NCBI GenBank assembly: GCA_050015575.1
Contig: JBEKBD010000088.1
Coordinates: 1-12,582 of the forward strand
DNA: 12,582 nt
Direction: 5' to 3'
Source of the DNA: Roseiarcus sp050015575
Lineage (GTDB): Bacteria > Pseudomonadota > Alphaproteobacteria > Rhizobiales > Beijerinckiaceae
The stretch's first letter is position 1, and each line of letters opens with the position of its first letter. The notes under the pieces are model-generated. The model did no database searches. It was not told where the DNA came from and saw only the letters and a list, made by a program, of their open reading frames with translations. Of this stretch, positions 1 through 8,539 are shown in pieces. The position numbers and the translations under genes were made by a program.

Positions 1-249
1 GAACAGCAACAGGCCGCCGGCGATGCGGAAGGCCGGAATCGATATGCCGAGCGCGTCCATGACCGCCCGGCCGCCGAAGGCGAAAGCGGCGAGAATGGCG
101 AAGGCGATCAGGCAGGCGCGTAAGGCGACCTCGCGCTTGCCGGCGTCGGTCATGCCGAGCGTCAGGGCGATGAACACCGGCGCCAGTCCCGGCGGGTCGA
201 GCGTCACCAGCAGCGTGACCAGCGCGGTCTTGAGAAACTCGAACTCCAT
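1..249 (-). CDS. MarC-family integral membrane protein (N-terminal part, runs off the left edge)
   Basis: The reverse strand gives an 83-residue open N-terminal fragment starting MEFEFLKTALVTLLVTLDPP. It contains the MarC/UPF0056 signature DPPGLAPVFIALT (about residues 18-30) and the later ISIPAFRIAGGLLLF (about residues 69-83), both typical of this six-helix inner-membrane family. The fragment covers roughly the first two to three membrane segments. The start is well supported: an ATG at 247-249 is preceded by GGAGG (complement of 258-262) eight bases upstream. MarC proteins were once linked to multiple antibiotic resistance but that role was not upheld, and the substrate is unknown. The gene diverges from the signal peptidase gene, with an inverted repeat between them. 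The C-terminal part lies outside the window. Confidence 0.85.
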   Translation of the reverse strand, partial: MEFEFLKTALVTLLVTLDPPGLAPVFIALTLGMTDAGKREVALRACLIAFAILAAFAFGGRAVMDALGISIPAFRIAGGLLLF

Positions 250-272
250 CGGCGCTTCCTCCGACCCTGCGA

Positions 273-324
273 AAACGCGCAAATGCGCTCGATCGTCAAG
301 CGCCTGCGACGCGTTTGCGCGTTT
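273..324. repeat. Large inverted repeat between divergent marC-like and lepB genes
   Basis: The arms AAACGCGCAAA (273-283) and TTTGCGCGTTT (314-324) are perfect 11-bp reverse complements. They continue inward through one T/G position (284/313) into GCG/CGC (285-287/310-312). This gives a 15-position arm that would be fully paired in RNA counting one U-G wobble, with a 22-base loop. It lies in the 121-bp divergent intergenic region. It could be a two-half-site operator or a leader hairpin of the marC-like gene. The repeat is read directly; its role is inference. Confidence 0.6.
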
Positions 325-370
325 ACGCGGGGAAGACTATCAATGGTCTTGAACGGTCGACGAGGCGACG

Positions 371-1618
371 ATGGCCGAGGCGGGCGATCCTTCTTCCGTG
401 AATCCGTGGCGCGCCCTGTGGTTCCGACCGGGACTCGCCGTCGAAGCCGTATTGGCGCGCGATCGGCGGATCACCACGCTGGCGCTCGCCGCGCTCGGGT
501 CGGTTTTCGGACTGCTCGCCGACGCCAGCCGGTCTTTCCATCTCTTCGCCGCCGGGCCGAGCCAAACCGCCTGGCTCATCGTCCTCGTCATCGCCCTCGC
601 AGGCGCCCTTGGTGGCGTCGTGGGCCTCTATATCGCCGGCTGGATCGTCGCCGCCGTCGCGCGGGCGGTGGGCGGGCGCGGCTCGGCGGCCGGAGCGCGC
701 GCGGCTTACGCCTGGGGCTCGGTTCCGCTGCTGATTCCTTTGTTCCTGACGTCGGCGCTGGGTCTCGTTCCGACCCGTTACGCCGCGGCGCCATGGCTGA
801 TCGTTCCTTTGGCCGCCGTCCTATCGATTGGCCTGCTCTGGGCGATCGTTGTGGCGATCGCCATGCTCGCGCGCGTTCAGGGTTTCGGCGTCGCGCGCGC
901 CGTTTTCAGCGGTGTCGTCGGCTGGTTCGGCGTTCCCTTCGCGTTCGCTTTCGTCGTGCGAACTTTGGCGTTTCAGGCCTTCGACGCGGCGAGCGGTTCG
1001 ATGGCGCCGACGCTGCAGAGCGGCGACTACGTCCTCGTGTCGAAATGGGCCTACGGCTACAGCCGCTATTCGTTGCCGTTCGCGCCGGCCTGGTTCGAAG
1101 GGCGGCTGTTTGCCGGTCAGCCCAGGCGCGGCGACGTGGTCGTTTTCGTCCATCCCCAAGACGGCGCGGACTGGGTGAAGCGCATCGTCGGGCTGCCGGG
1201 CGAGACGATTCAGATGAAGGGCGGCAGGCTTTTCATCAACGGCGAGGTGGTCGAGCGGCGCCGCATCAAGCCCGGCTTCGCCATCGCGAATTCCTGGGGC
1301 AAGACGATCGAGGCGCCGACCTACGACGAAATGCTGCCGGGCGGCGCGACGCACCGGATCATCCAGATCGACGGCGACCACGGCCATTTCGACGATACGG
1401 CCCCGTTCGCGACGCCGCCGGACGCCTATTTCGTCATGGGCGACAATCGCGACAATTCGATCGATTCGCGGGTTCCGCGAGAGTTGGGCGGCTTCGGCTT
1501 CGTGCCCTTCGCGAACATCGTCGGGCGGGCGGGAATCATCTATTACTCGATCGACGCGAACTGGCCGGCCGGGCCCGCGACGCCGCGGTTCGAACGCATC
1601 GGGCTCGCCGCCGAATAG
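371..1618 (+). CDS. lepB: Signal peptidase I with N-terminal Yip1-like membrane module
   Basis: This 415-residue inner-membrane protease removes signal peptides from exported proteins. The C-terminal half is a clear S26 signal peptidase I. The nucleophile is Ser210 in SGSMAPTL, followed by GDYVLVSKW. The general-base Lys270 lies in DWVKRIVGLPGE, and the conserved box GDNRDNSIDSR is at 357-367. The N-terminal half differs from ordinary LepB: about four hydrophobic segments (roughly 34-56, 66-100, 117-136, 143-168), with an AAYAWGSVPLL motif reminiscent of Yip1 domains, precede the anchor segment (about 177-204). ATG 371 is the first usable start after an in-frame TGA at 350-352, and GAGG lies five bases upstream. 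Usual LepB proteins are about 250-330 residues, so the extra module explains the length. The peptidase call is firm; the Yip1 label is by pattern only. Confidence 0.92.
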   Translation: MAEAGDPSSVNPWRALWFRPGLAVEAVLARDRRITTLALAALGSVFGLLADASRSFHLFAAGPSQTAWLIVLVIALAGALGGVVGLYIAGWIVAAVARAVGGRGSAAGARAAYAWGSVPLLIPLFLTSALGLVPTRYAAAPWLIVPLAAVLSIGLLWAIVVAIAMLARVQGFGVARAVFSGVVGWFGVPFAFAFVVRTLAFQAFDAASGSMAPTLQSGDYVLVSKWAYGYSRYSLPFAPAWFEGRLFAGQPRRGDVVVFVHPQDGADWVKRIVGLPGETIQMKGGRLFINGEVVERRRIKPGFAIANSWGKTIEAPTYDEMLPGGATHRIIQIDGDHGHFDDTAPFATPPDAYFVMGDNRDNSIDSRVPRELGGFGFVPFANIVGRAGIIYYSIDANWPAGPATPRFERIGLAAE

Positions 1619-1809
1619 CGCGTCTCCCGCCGCGCGCGAGACCGCGTAGGGCGGCGCGCCGACGCTCGCCGCGCGCTTGCCGGGGGTATGCGTAATGCAT
1701 TGAAAAAAGGGAGAAAAATCAACGCGCGCGGCGGCGCGGCGGATATGGCGCGGCGCGGCGGAATCGGCTACATCTAGGCGACCGAGATTCCCCTCAGGAT
1801 GTTCCCGAA
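1619..1809 (+). promoter_or_regulatory. gyrA leader region with an A-rich block and a GC direct repeat
   Basis: This 191-bp region carries an unusually A-rich block (1700-1719, including TTGAAA at 1700-1705 and two A-runs) inside very GC-rich DNA. It also has a 13-bp direct repeat GCGGCGCGGCGGA at 1731-1743 and 1750-1762 (19-bp period). The A-rich block is the most likely place for the gyrA promoter or an UP-type element, but I cannot identify a convincing -10 box. The repeats may be simple GC-rich sequence. Confidence 0.3.
1622..1642 (+). terminator. Hairpin just after lepB
   Basis: GTCTCCCGC (1622-1630) and GCGCGAGAC (1634-1642) pair with one C/C mismatch and a 3-base loop, starting four bases after the lepB TAG. 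No T-run follows, so it is only a possible terminator or 3' stabilising hairpin. Confidence 0.35.
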
Positions 1810-4548
<2,739 letters not shown>

Positions 4549-4573
4549 CCGGCCTCGCCCGCCGCTCTTCCGG

Positions 4574-5005
4574 TCACTGGGCGTTCGGCGCGCCCTTGGC
4601 CGCGGCGGCGGGAGGCGTCAGTTCGAACGTCGCGTTGAGGCTCGCGTTGACGACCCGTGGCGCTCCGCCGAATTCGGCGTTCATCATTTGCCCGACGCGG
4701 CGATCGTTGACGTTGGCGCTCATATTGAGTTGGCCGACGCGGCAATCGGTCTTGAACGCCGCCGCCAGGACGTCGCACTCGCGATTGGCGATTTCGCCGA
4801 GCGACTGGTTGGCCTGGGCGAGGGCCTTGGTCACTTCCGTCGTCGGCGCCGAAGGGTCGACGGCGATGCGCGCCTGAAAATTGGCGGTGACGACGATCGG
4901 CTTGGCGCTCGCGTCGCCGGCGGGACCGGCGTCTTGTGCAATCGCCGGCGCGGCCGCGCATGCGGCGAGGATCAAGCTCGAGCAAGCGGCGATTCGAAGT
5001 TTCAT
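4574..5005 (-). CDS. Small exported protein, weakly SIMPL-like
   Basis: A 143-residue secreted protein. The N-terminus MKLRIAACSSLILAAC is a signal peptide. It offers two readings: lipobox LAAC with Cys16 as lipidated residue, or signal peptidase I cleavage after AIA (residue 23, before QDAG). The mature part begins with KPIVVTANFQARIAVDPSAP and ends with VNASLNATFELTPP. Such paired beta-strand segments around a helical middle resemble SIMPL/DUF541 proteins, but it is shorter than usual members (over 200 residues) and the match is weak. Mature Cys77 and Cys88 could form a disulfide in the periplasm. The tail is Ala/Pro-rich. The start is well supported: GGGAG (complement of 5013-5017) lies seven bases before the ATG. 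It is convergent with gyrA and divergent from coaD. Function is not established. Confidence 0.75.
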   Translation of the reverse strand: MKLRIAACSSLILAACAAAPAIAQDAGPAGDASAKPIVVTANFQARIAVDPSAPTTEVTKALAQANQSLGEIANRECDVLAAAFKTDCRVGQLNMSANVNDRRVGQMMNAEFGGAPRVVNASLNATFELTPPAAAAKGAPNAQ

Positions 5006-5021
5006 CGGTTTTCTCCCGTTC

Positions 5022-5048
5022 GGCCGTCGACGGCCCTGTCGTCAGGGC
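5022..5048. repeat. Palindrome plus hairpin in the leader of the exported-protein gene
   Basis: GGCCGTCGACGGCC (5022-5035) is a perfect 14-bp palindrome. It overlaps a second hairpin: GCCCTG (5033-5038), loop TCGT, CAGGGC (5043-5048). Both lie immediately upstream of the Shine-Dalgarno of the minus-strand exported-protein gene, so they could be an operator or competing leader stems. A third small stem, GCCCG-TTG-CGGGC, follows at 5057-5069. Function is inference. Confidence 0.4.
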
Positions 5049-5198
5049 GGATATAAGCCCGTTGCGGGCCCTCGTCGTCGACAGTCCGTTTTCACGGTGA
5101 ACGATCCTTTGCGACGCCGGCGAAATGATGGTCGCTCGAAGGCGACTTCGCGCCCGGCGCTCTTGCCGCGGCCGGGGCGGCGGGTTAACGCTAACGCC

Positions 5199-5699
5199 AT
5201 GGCGCGCGTCGCATTCTACTCCGGCTCGTTCGATCCGCTCACCAACGGCCATCTCGACGTCATCGAGCGCGCGGCGGCGTTGTGCGACCGGCTGGTGGTC
5301 GGCGTCGGCACCAATCCCGCCAAGGCGGCGCTGTTCTCCGTCGATGAGCGGCTGGCGATGATCCGCGACGCGGCGACGGCGGCGGCGGCGCGCGTCGGCT
5401 GCGCGCTGGAGGCGGTCGCGTTCTCGGGGCTGGCGATCGAGGCGGCGCGGGCGGCGGGCGCATCGATCATCGTGCGGGGCCTGCGCGATTCCACCGACTT
5501 CGATTTCGAGATGCAGATGGCGGGCATGAACCGCGCTATGTCGCCGGAGATCCGCACCGTCTTTCTGCCCGCCGCTTCACCGGTGCGGCCGATCGCCGCG
5601 ACCCTGGTGCGGCAGATCGCCGCGATGGGGGGCGACGTCGCGCCGTTCGCGCCGCCCAACGTCGTGACCGCACTGAAGGCGAAGTTCCCCGCGCGCTGA
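5199..5699 (+). CDS. coaD: Phosphopantetheine adenylyltransferase
   Basis: CoaD catalyses the penultimate step of coenzyme A synthesis in the cytosol, joining 4'-phosphopantetheine and ATP to give dephospho-CoA. The 166-residue product is the normal family length. It shows the nucleotidyltransferase motifs GSFDP (9-13) and TNGH (15-18), then IIVRGLRDSTDFDFEMQMAG around RGLR (93-96), and the C-terminal triphosphate-binding motif as IAATLVR (132-138), where E. coli has ISSSLVK. It ends GGDVAPFAPPNVVTALKAKF as expected. ATG 5199 is chosen because the conserved MARVAFYSGSFDP begins there; the longer in-frame extension upstream has no family similarity. No good Shine-Dalgarno is visible: TAACGC occurs twice just before the start. 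The gene converges on the FmdB-like gene. Confidence 0.95.
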   Translation: MARVAFYSGSFDPLTNGHLDVIERAAALCDRLVVGVGTNPAKAALFSVDERLAMIRDAATAAAARVGCALEAVAFSGLAIEAARAAGASIIVRGLRDSTDFDFEMQMAGMNRAMSPEIRTVFLPAASPVRPIAATLVRQIAAMGGDVAPFAPPNVVTALKAKFPAR

Positions 5700-5716
5700 G
5701 CGCCGAACGCGCTCAG
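5696..5716. terminator. Shared hairpin holding the stop codons of convergent coaD and fmdB-like genes
   Basis: CTGAGCGC (5696-5703) and GCGCTCAG (5709-5716) form a perfect 8-bp stem with a 5-base loop. The left arm contains the coaD TGA (5697-5699) and the right arm contains the complement of the FmdB-like stop (5713-5715). It could end both transcripts, although no T-run follows on either strand. Confidence 0.45.
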
Positions 5717-5961
5717 GCGTCGGCGAAGGCGCCGCAGCCGCCCTCGCCGCAACAGCAGGCGCCCATTTCGGCGCCGCACGGCGCGAGTTCGCCGCCTCCG
5801 TGCGCGCTCGTCTCGCCGCCCTTGTTCGGCGAGGCGATCAACGACAACCGCTGCTCGAGGTCGGCGCTGTCGCACGCCTTGCAGAGCGGCGTTTCGCCGG
5901 ACATGACGAGCGTTTGGAACTCCTCGCCGCAGGCGCGGCAGCAATAGGCGAAAAGGGGCAA
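5713..5961 (-). CDS. FmdB-like small zinc-ribbon protein
   Basis: An 82-residue cytosolic protein. The N-terminus MPLFAYCCRACGEEFQTLV has the FmdB/CxxC zinc-ribbon pattern: Cys8-x2-Cys11, then Cys27-x2-Cys30 in PLCKACDS. The following LEQRLSLIASPNKGG is also typical of the family. The C-terminal third is rich in Gly and Cys (CGAEMGACCCGEGGCG) and could hold a second metal or be a disordered tail. The start is TTG at 5959-5961: an in-frame TGA lies at 5977-5979 with no ATG or GTG between, and GGAG lies about eight bases upstream. The family is named after a proposed regulator of formamidase/amidase genes, but most members, including this one, have no known target. The gene converges on coaD and diverges from the LysE-family gene. 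Confidence 0.85.
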   Translation of the reverse strand: MPLFAYCCRACGEEFQTLVMSGETPLCKACDSADLEQRLSLIASPNKGGETSAHGGGELAPCGAEMGACCCGEGGCGAFADA

Positions 5962-6086
5962 GGGACGACTCCACGATCACGATCCGGCATCGCCGATGTG
6001 TCGCATGCCGGCCGGGATTTCAAGCCCGATCATCGGCGGCGGCGCGCGTTCTTGACGACGGCGGCCTCGTATGGTCCCCCTCGGCC

Positions 6087-6743
6087 ATGAACGCGCCCCT
6101 TTGGCCTCTGCTGGCGACCGGTTTTCTGCTGGGATGGTCGGTCGCCTGGCCGCCGGGGCCGATCAACGCCGAGAGCGCGCGCCGCTGCCTCGCCGGCGGC
6201 TTCTGGGCCGGCTTTTCGCTGCTGCTCGGCGCCTGCTCCGGCGACGCGCTGTGGGCGATCCTGGTGTCGCTCGGCGTCGGCTTGCTGTTCGTCGCCCCGT
6301 TGGCGCGCACGATCATGGGCATCGTCAGCGTCGCGCTGCTGGTCGCCTTGAGCTTCGTCTTCCTGCGCGGCGCCTGGCGCGCGTTGCGAGCCCCGCGTCC
6401 CGCCGCCGCGGCGCCGCCGCGCTTCGACTCGCGGCGCGCCGGTTACCTGCTCGGCGCCGGAATGGCGCTGACCAGCCCGTGGAACGTCGCCTTCTGGCTC
6501 GCGGCGATCGGTCGGCCGGAGATGGCCGGCTATCGCCTCATCGAACTGCTGACGATGGCGGCGGCGGTGCTCGCCGGCGCGCTGAGCTGGGGGATCATCT
6601 GGGCGAGCGCGGTCACACTGCTCGGCCGGCGCGCTCGTTCCGGCGATTCCGGCCGCTGGTGGGCGTTCGGCGTCGATCTCTTGACCGGCGCGCTGATGGC
6701 CGCCTTCGCCGTTGCGTCGGCGATGCGGCTGATCGGCGGGTAG
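6087..6743 (+). CDS. LysE/RhtB-family amino-acid exporter-like membrane protein
   Basis: A 218-residue inner-membrane protein with the LysE-superfamily N-terminus. The PGPINAE motif (23-29) is followed by SARRCLAGGFWAGFSLLLG and GDALWAI, and six hydrophobic segments are spread over the length (roughly 7-25, 38-60, 66-95, 118-140, 148-170, 195-216). ALTSPWNVAFW in the middle matches the second conserved segment (usually NP.. or SP..W..FW). Family members export amino acids or related small solutes, but the substrate cannot be read from the sequence. No clear Shine-Dalgarno precedes ATG 6087; it is kept because the protein then begins just before the first helix. It stands alone, divergent from the FmdB-like gene, with a candidate terminator after it. 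Confidence 0.85.
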   Translation: MNAPLWPLLATGFLLGWSVAWPPGPINAESARRCLAGGFWAGFSLLLGACSGDALWAILVSLGVGLLFVAPLARTIMGIVSVALLVALSFVFLRGAWRALRAPRPAAAAPPRFDSRRAGYLLGAGMALTSPWNVAFWLAAIGRPEMAGYRLIELLTMAAAVLAGALSWGIIWASAVTLLGRRARSGDSGRWWAFGVDLLTGALMAAFAVASAMRLIGG

Positions 6744-6755
6744 AGGCGGCGGGCG

Positions 6756-6783
6756 GACCGGTTGGTCGGCCGGTCGGAATTTT
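6756..6783 (+). terminator. Candidate intrinsic terminator after the LysE-family gene
   Basis: GACCGG (6756-6761) and CCGGTC (6770-6775) form a 6-bp stem with an 8-base loop, starting 13 bases after the stop codon. TTTT at 6780-6783 follows. The short T-run and the gap before it make it only moderately convincing. Confidence 0.45.
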
Positions 6784-6995
6784 CGGGAGTCGGCCGGGAG
6801 CGAACTGGCGGCGTCGGACGGTCGGGAGGTCTAACCGAACCTTCGCTTATTCATGCGGATATTCGTGACGGCGCAAACGCCAAGACCTGACAAGTCGCTG
6901 GAAAAACTCAGAAACTGGACGCCCTGGGTCGCTTACGGTCGCGCTCGACGGGCGAAGTTTCCACGCGAGCGCTTTAAGGATCAAAAAAGTGCGTT

Positions 6996-7044
6996 ATATG
7001 CCTTGACAGGAATATGCCGGTATGAGAATATGCGGGCATGTCAA
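6996..7044 (+). promoter_or_regulatory. arsR promoter with three 16-bp-spaced ATATGC repeats and flanking inverted hexamers
   Basis: A consensus -35 TTGACA lies at 7003-7008; with a 17-bp spacer the -10 is GAATAT (7026-7031, three of six consensus matches). Transcription would then begin close to the ATG at 7038. ATATGC recurs at 6996, 7012 and 7028, exactly 16 bp apart. TTGACA (7003-7008) and TGTCAA (7039-7044) are inverted partners around this region. ArsR proteins usually bind over their own promoters, so these repeats are likely autoregulatory operator elements (inference). The region also drops in GC compared with its surroundings. Confidence 0.55.
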
Positions 7045-7340
7045 CGTTCGCAGCCCTATCCGACCCCATTCGTCGCGAAATCCTCGCCCTTCTCCGCAAT
7101 GGCGAACAGCCCGCTGGCGACCTCGTGGAAGCGCTCAATTTGCCCCAGCCAAACGTCTCCAAGCATCTCAAAACCCTGCGCGAAGCCGGATTGGTCCGGA
7201 CGCGCGTCGACGGGCCGCGACGGCTCTACAGCCTTGACGCGGCGCCCTTGGCCGAAATCGATCAATGGCTCGAGTCCTATCGCGAGTTCTGGTCACACAA
7301 ACTCGACGCTCTCGGCGATCACCTCAGCAGGAGCGATTGA
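7038..7340 (+). CDS. ArsR-family winged-helix repressor (metal-site-free type)
   Basis: A 100-residue DNA-binding regulator with the ArsR opening FAALSDPIRREILALL. The helix-turn-helix lies at about 25-50, with recognition helix PQPNVSKHLKTLREAGLV, and the wing at about 54-66 (RTRVDGPRRLYSL). The C-terminal WLESYREFWSHKLDALGDHL is the dimer helix usual in ArsR proteins encoded beside SRPBCC genes. There is no cysteine at all, so the classical arsenic/metal site (ELCVCDL) is absent and a metal sensor is unlikely. ATG 7038 starts at the conserved N-terminus. No strong Shine-Dalgarno precedes it, which fits the possible leaderless transcript. The next gene starts one base after the stop codon, so the two are cotranscribed and probably autoregulated. 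Confidence 0.9.
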   Translation: MSTFAALSDPIRREILALLRNGEQPAGDLVEALNLPQPNVSKHLKTLREAGLVRTRVDGPRRLYSLDAAPLAEIDQWLESYREFWSHKLDALGDHLSRSD

Positions 7341-7341
7341 C

Positions 7342-7857
7342 ATGAATCCCCTGGAACCGCTCGGCGCCTTCGAGCGGCGCGACGATCGGATCGATATGCG
7401 GTTCGAGCGACATTATCCGCGCTCGGTCGAAAAGGTCTGGAGCGCGCTGACGGACCCCGTGCGCTTGCACGACTGGATGGGGACCGCCTATGTCGAGCCT
7501 CGTGTCGGCGGTCGCTACGAACTGATGCTCGACGGACCCAATCCGATGCTCGGTCACGTCGTGATTTGGGACCCGCCGCGCGTCTTGGAGTTTACATGGG
7601 GCAACGCCCATTCGCCCGATTCGACGGCGCGCTACGAGTTGTCGCCGCAAGGCGACGGCGCCCGCGTGATCTTCACGCATAGCGGCGCGCCTTATGCGAG
7701 CCGGGCGCTCATGCTGCCGGGCTGGCACTTTTTCTTCGAGCGTCTCGGCGCTCACCTCACCAAGGCGGCGGCGCGTCAGTCGAAGCATAGCTGGCGCGAA
7801 CTGCAAGCGATCTATGTCGAGCGCTACAAACTGAGCGGCGCGACGCTGGACCCGTAA
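7342..7857 (+). CDS. SRPBCC/AHSA1-domain protein in operon with ArsR repressor
   Basis: A 171-residue cytosolic protein with the START-like AHSA1/SRPBCC fold. Family segments visible in order are VEKVWSALTDPVRLHDWMG (29-47), VGGRYEL (55-61), GHVVIWDPPRVLEFTW (71-86), VIFTHSG (109-115) and LPGWHFFFERLGAHL (125-139). Such domains enclose a hydrophobic pocket; many are stress or detoxification proteins of unknown ligand, and a few resemble the C-terminal domain of the Hsp90 co-chaperone Aha1. ATG 7342 lies one base after the arsR stop, with AGGAG (7329-7333) eight bases upstream, so start and coupling are clear. ArsR-SRPBCC pairs are common in rhizobia and relatives. The likely reading is a ligand-responsive repressor controlling its own ligand-handling partner, but no ligand can be named. 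Confidence 0.87.
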   Translation: MNPLEPLGAFERRDDRIDMRFERHYPRSVEKVWSALTDPVRLHDWMGTAYVEPRVGGRYELMLDGPNPMLGHVVIWDPPRVLEFTWGNAHSPDSTARYELSPQGDGARVIFTHSGAPYASRALMLPGWHFFFERLGAHLTKAAARQSKHSWRELQAIYVERYKLSGATLDP

Positions 7858-7915
7858 ACGCGTAGCGGCTCGATCAATCTCGCGGGCGAAATTCTGAAAC
7901 GCAATGCAACGAACT

Positions 7916-7959
7916 CCGGAGCAGCCGCTCCGGCGAAGCGATCGGCGCGCCGATTTTTT
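7916..7959 (+). terminator. Tandem hairpins with T6: intrinsic terminator of the arsR operon
   Basis: Two stems in series. CCGGAGC-AGCC-GCTCCGG (7916-7933) is a perfect 7-bp stem with a tetraloop. It is followed by the 14-bp palindrome ATCGGCGCGCCGAT (7941-7954), which runs directly into a six-T tract (7954-7959). This is the best factor-independent terminator in the window and separates the first SRPBCC gene from the second. Confidence 0.8.
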
Positions 7960-8089
7960 CCCCTGGACGGACGACGCGCGACATCAATCATCCGTCAACG
8001 CGTGAGCGAACGCCGCGAGGCCGAATTCCCTGCGCCGCGAGCGCGCGCGAAACGCCACTCAACTCCAAAGAATGAAACAGGAGAACGTC

Positions 8090-8539
8090 ATGACCAAGCA
8101 GCGCCTCACCGCCGCGTTCACGGTGGACAAGACCCCGGACGAAGCCTTCGCCGCGATCAACAATGTCCGCGCCTGGTGGTCCGGCGAAATTGACGGCGTC
8201 ACCGACCAGCTCGGGGCCGAGTGGACCTATCGTTACAAGGACATTCACTACAGCAAGCAGAAGATCGTCGAAATGATTCCCTCCAAGAGGGTGGTGTGGC
8301 TCGTCCAGGACAGCTGCCTTAGCTTCATCAAGGACAAAAGCGAATGGAACGGGACCAAGATCACGTTCGACATCGTCGCCAAGGGCGGCAAGACCGAAGT
8401 CAAATTCACCCACGTCGGCTTGGCGCCCGATGACGAATGCTTCGAGGCCTGCTCCGACGCCTGGGGCGGCTATATCAAGGGGAGCTTGCGGAGTTTGATC
8501 GCCACTGGCAAAGGCCAGCCCAACGCGAAGGAAGGCTAG
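8090..8539 (+). CDS. Second SRPBCC/AHSA1-domain protein
   Basis: A 149-residue protein of the SRPBCC/AHSA1 superfamily but of another subgroup than the gene before it. It starts TKQRLTAAFTVDKTPDEAFAAI, then has VRAWWSGEIDG (26-36), IVEMIPSKRVVWLV (59-72), ITFDIV (91-96), VKFTHVGLAP (104-113) and ECFEACSDAWGGYIKGSL (116-133). The Cys117/Cys121 pair and the Lys-rich composition (frequent AAG codons) set it apart from its Arg-rich neighbours. ATG 8090 is chosen over ATG 8072 because AGGAG (8079-8083) lies six bases before it; that sequence would be coding if translation began at 8072. It follows the arsR operon but is separated from it by a strong terminator and over 200 bases, so it probably has its own promoter, which I cannot place. 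Ligand and role are unknown. Confidence 0.85.
   Translation: MTKQRLTAAFTVDKTPDEAFAAINNVRAWWSGEIDGVTDQLGAEWTYRYKDIHYSKQKIVEMIPSKRVVWLVQDSCLSFIKDKSEWNGTKITFDIVAKGGKTEVKFTHVGLAPDDECFEACSDAWGGYIKGSLRSLIATGKGQPNAKEG

Noticed and set aside
283..1695. Long plus-strand frame overlapping lepB
   Set aside because: Extremely Arg-rich translation in the +2 frame of a clear signal peptidase gene; no motifs.
6853..7857. A 334-codon frame running through the arsR region into the first SRPBCC gene, suggesting a fusion protein
   Set aside because: The part before 7342 reads arsR out of frame and has no family similarity. The SRPBCC gene has its own AGGAG and ATG at 7342, so the upstream openness is a GC-rich coincidence.
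8072..8089. Upstream ATG as start of the second SRPBCC gene
   Set aside because: It would place the strong AGGAG (8079-8083) inside the coding region; that site is ideally spaced for ATG 8090.
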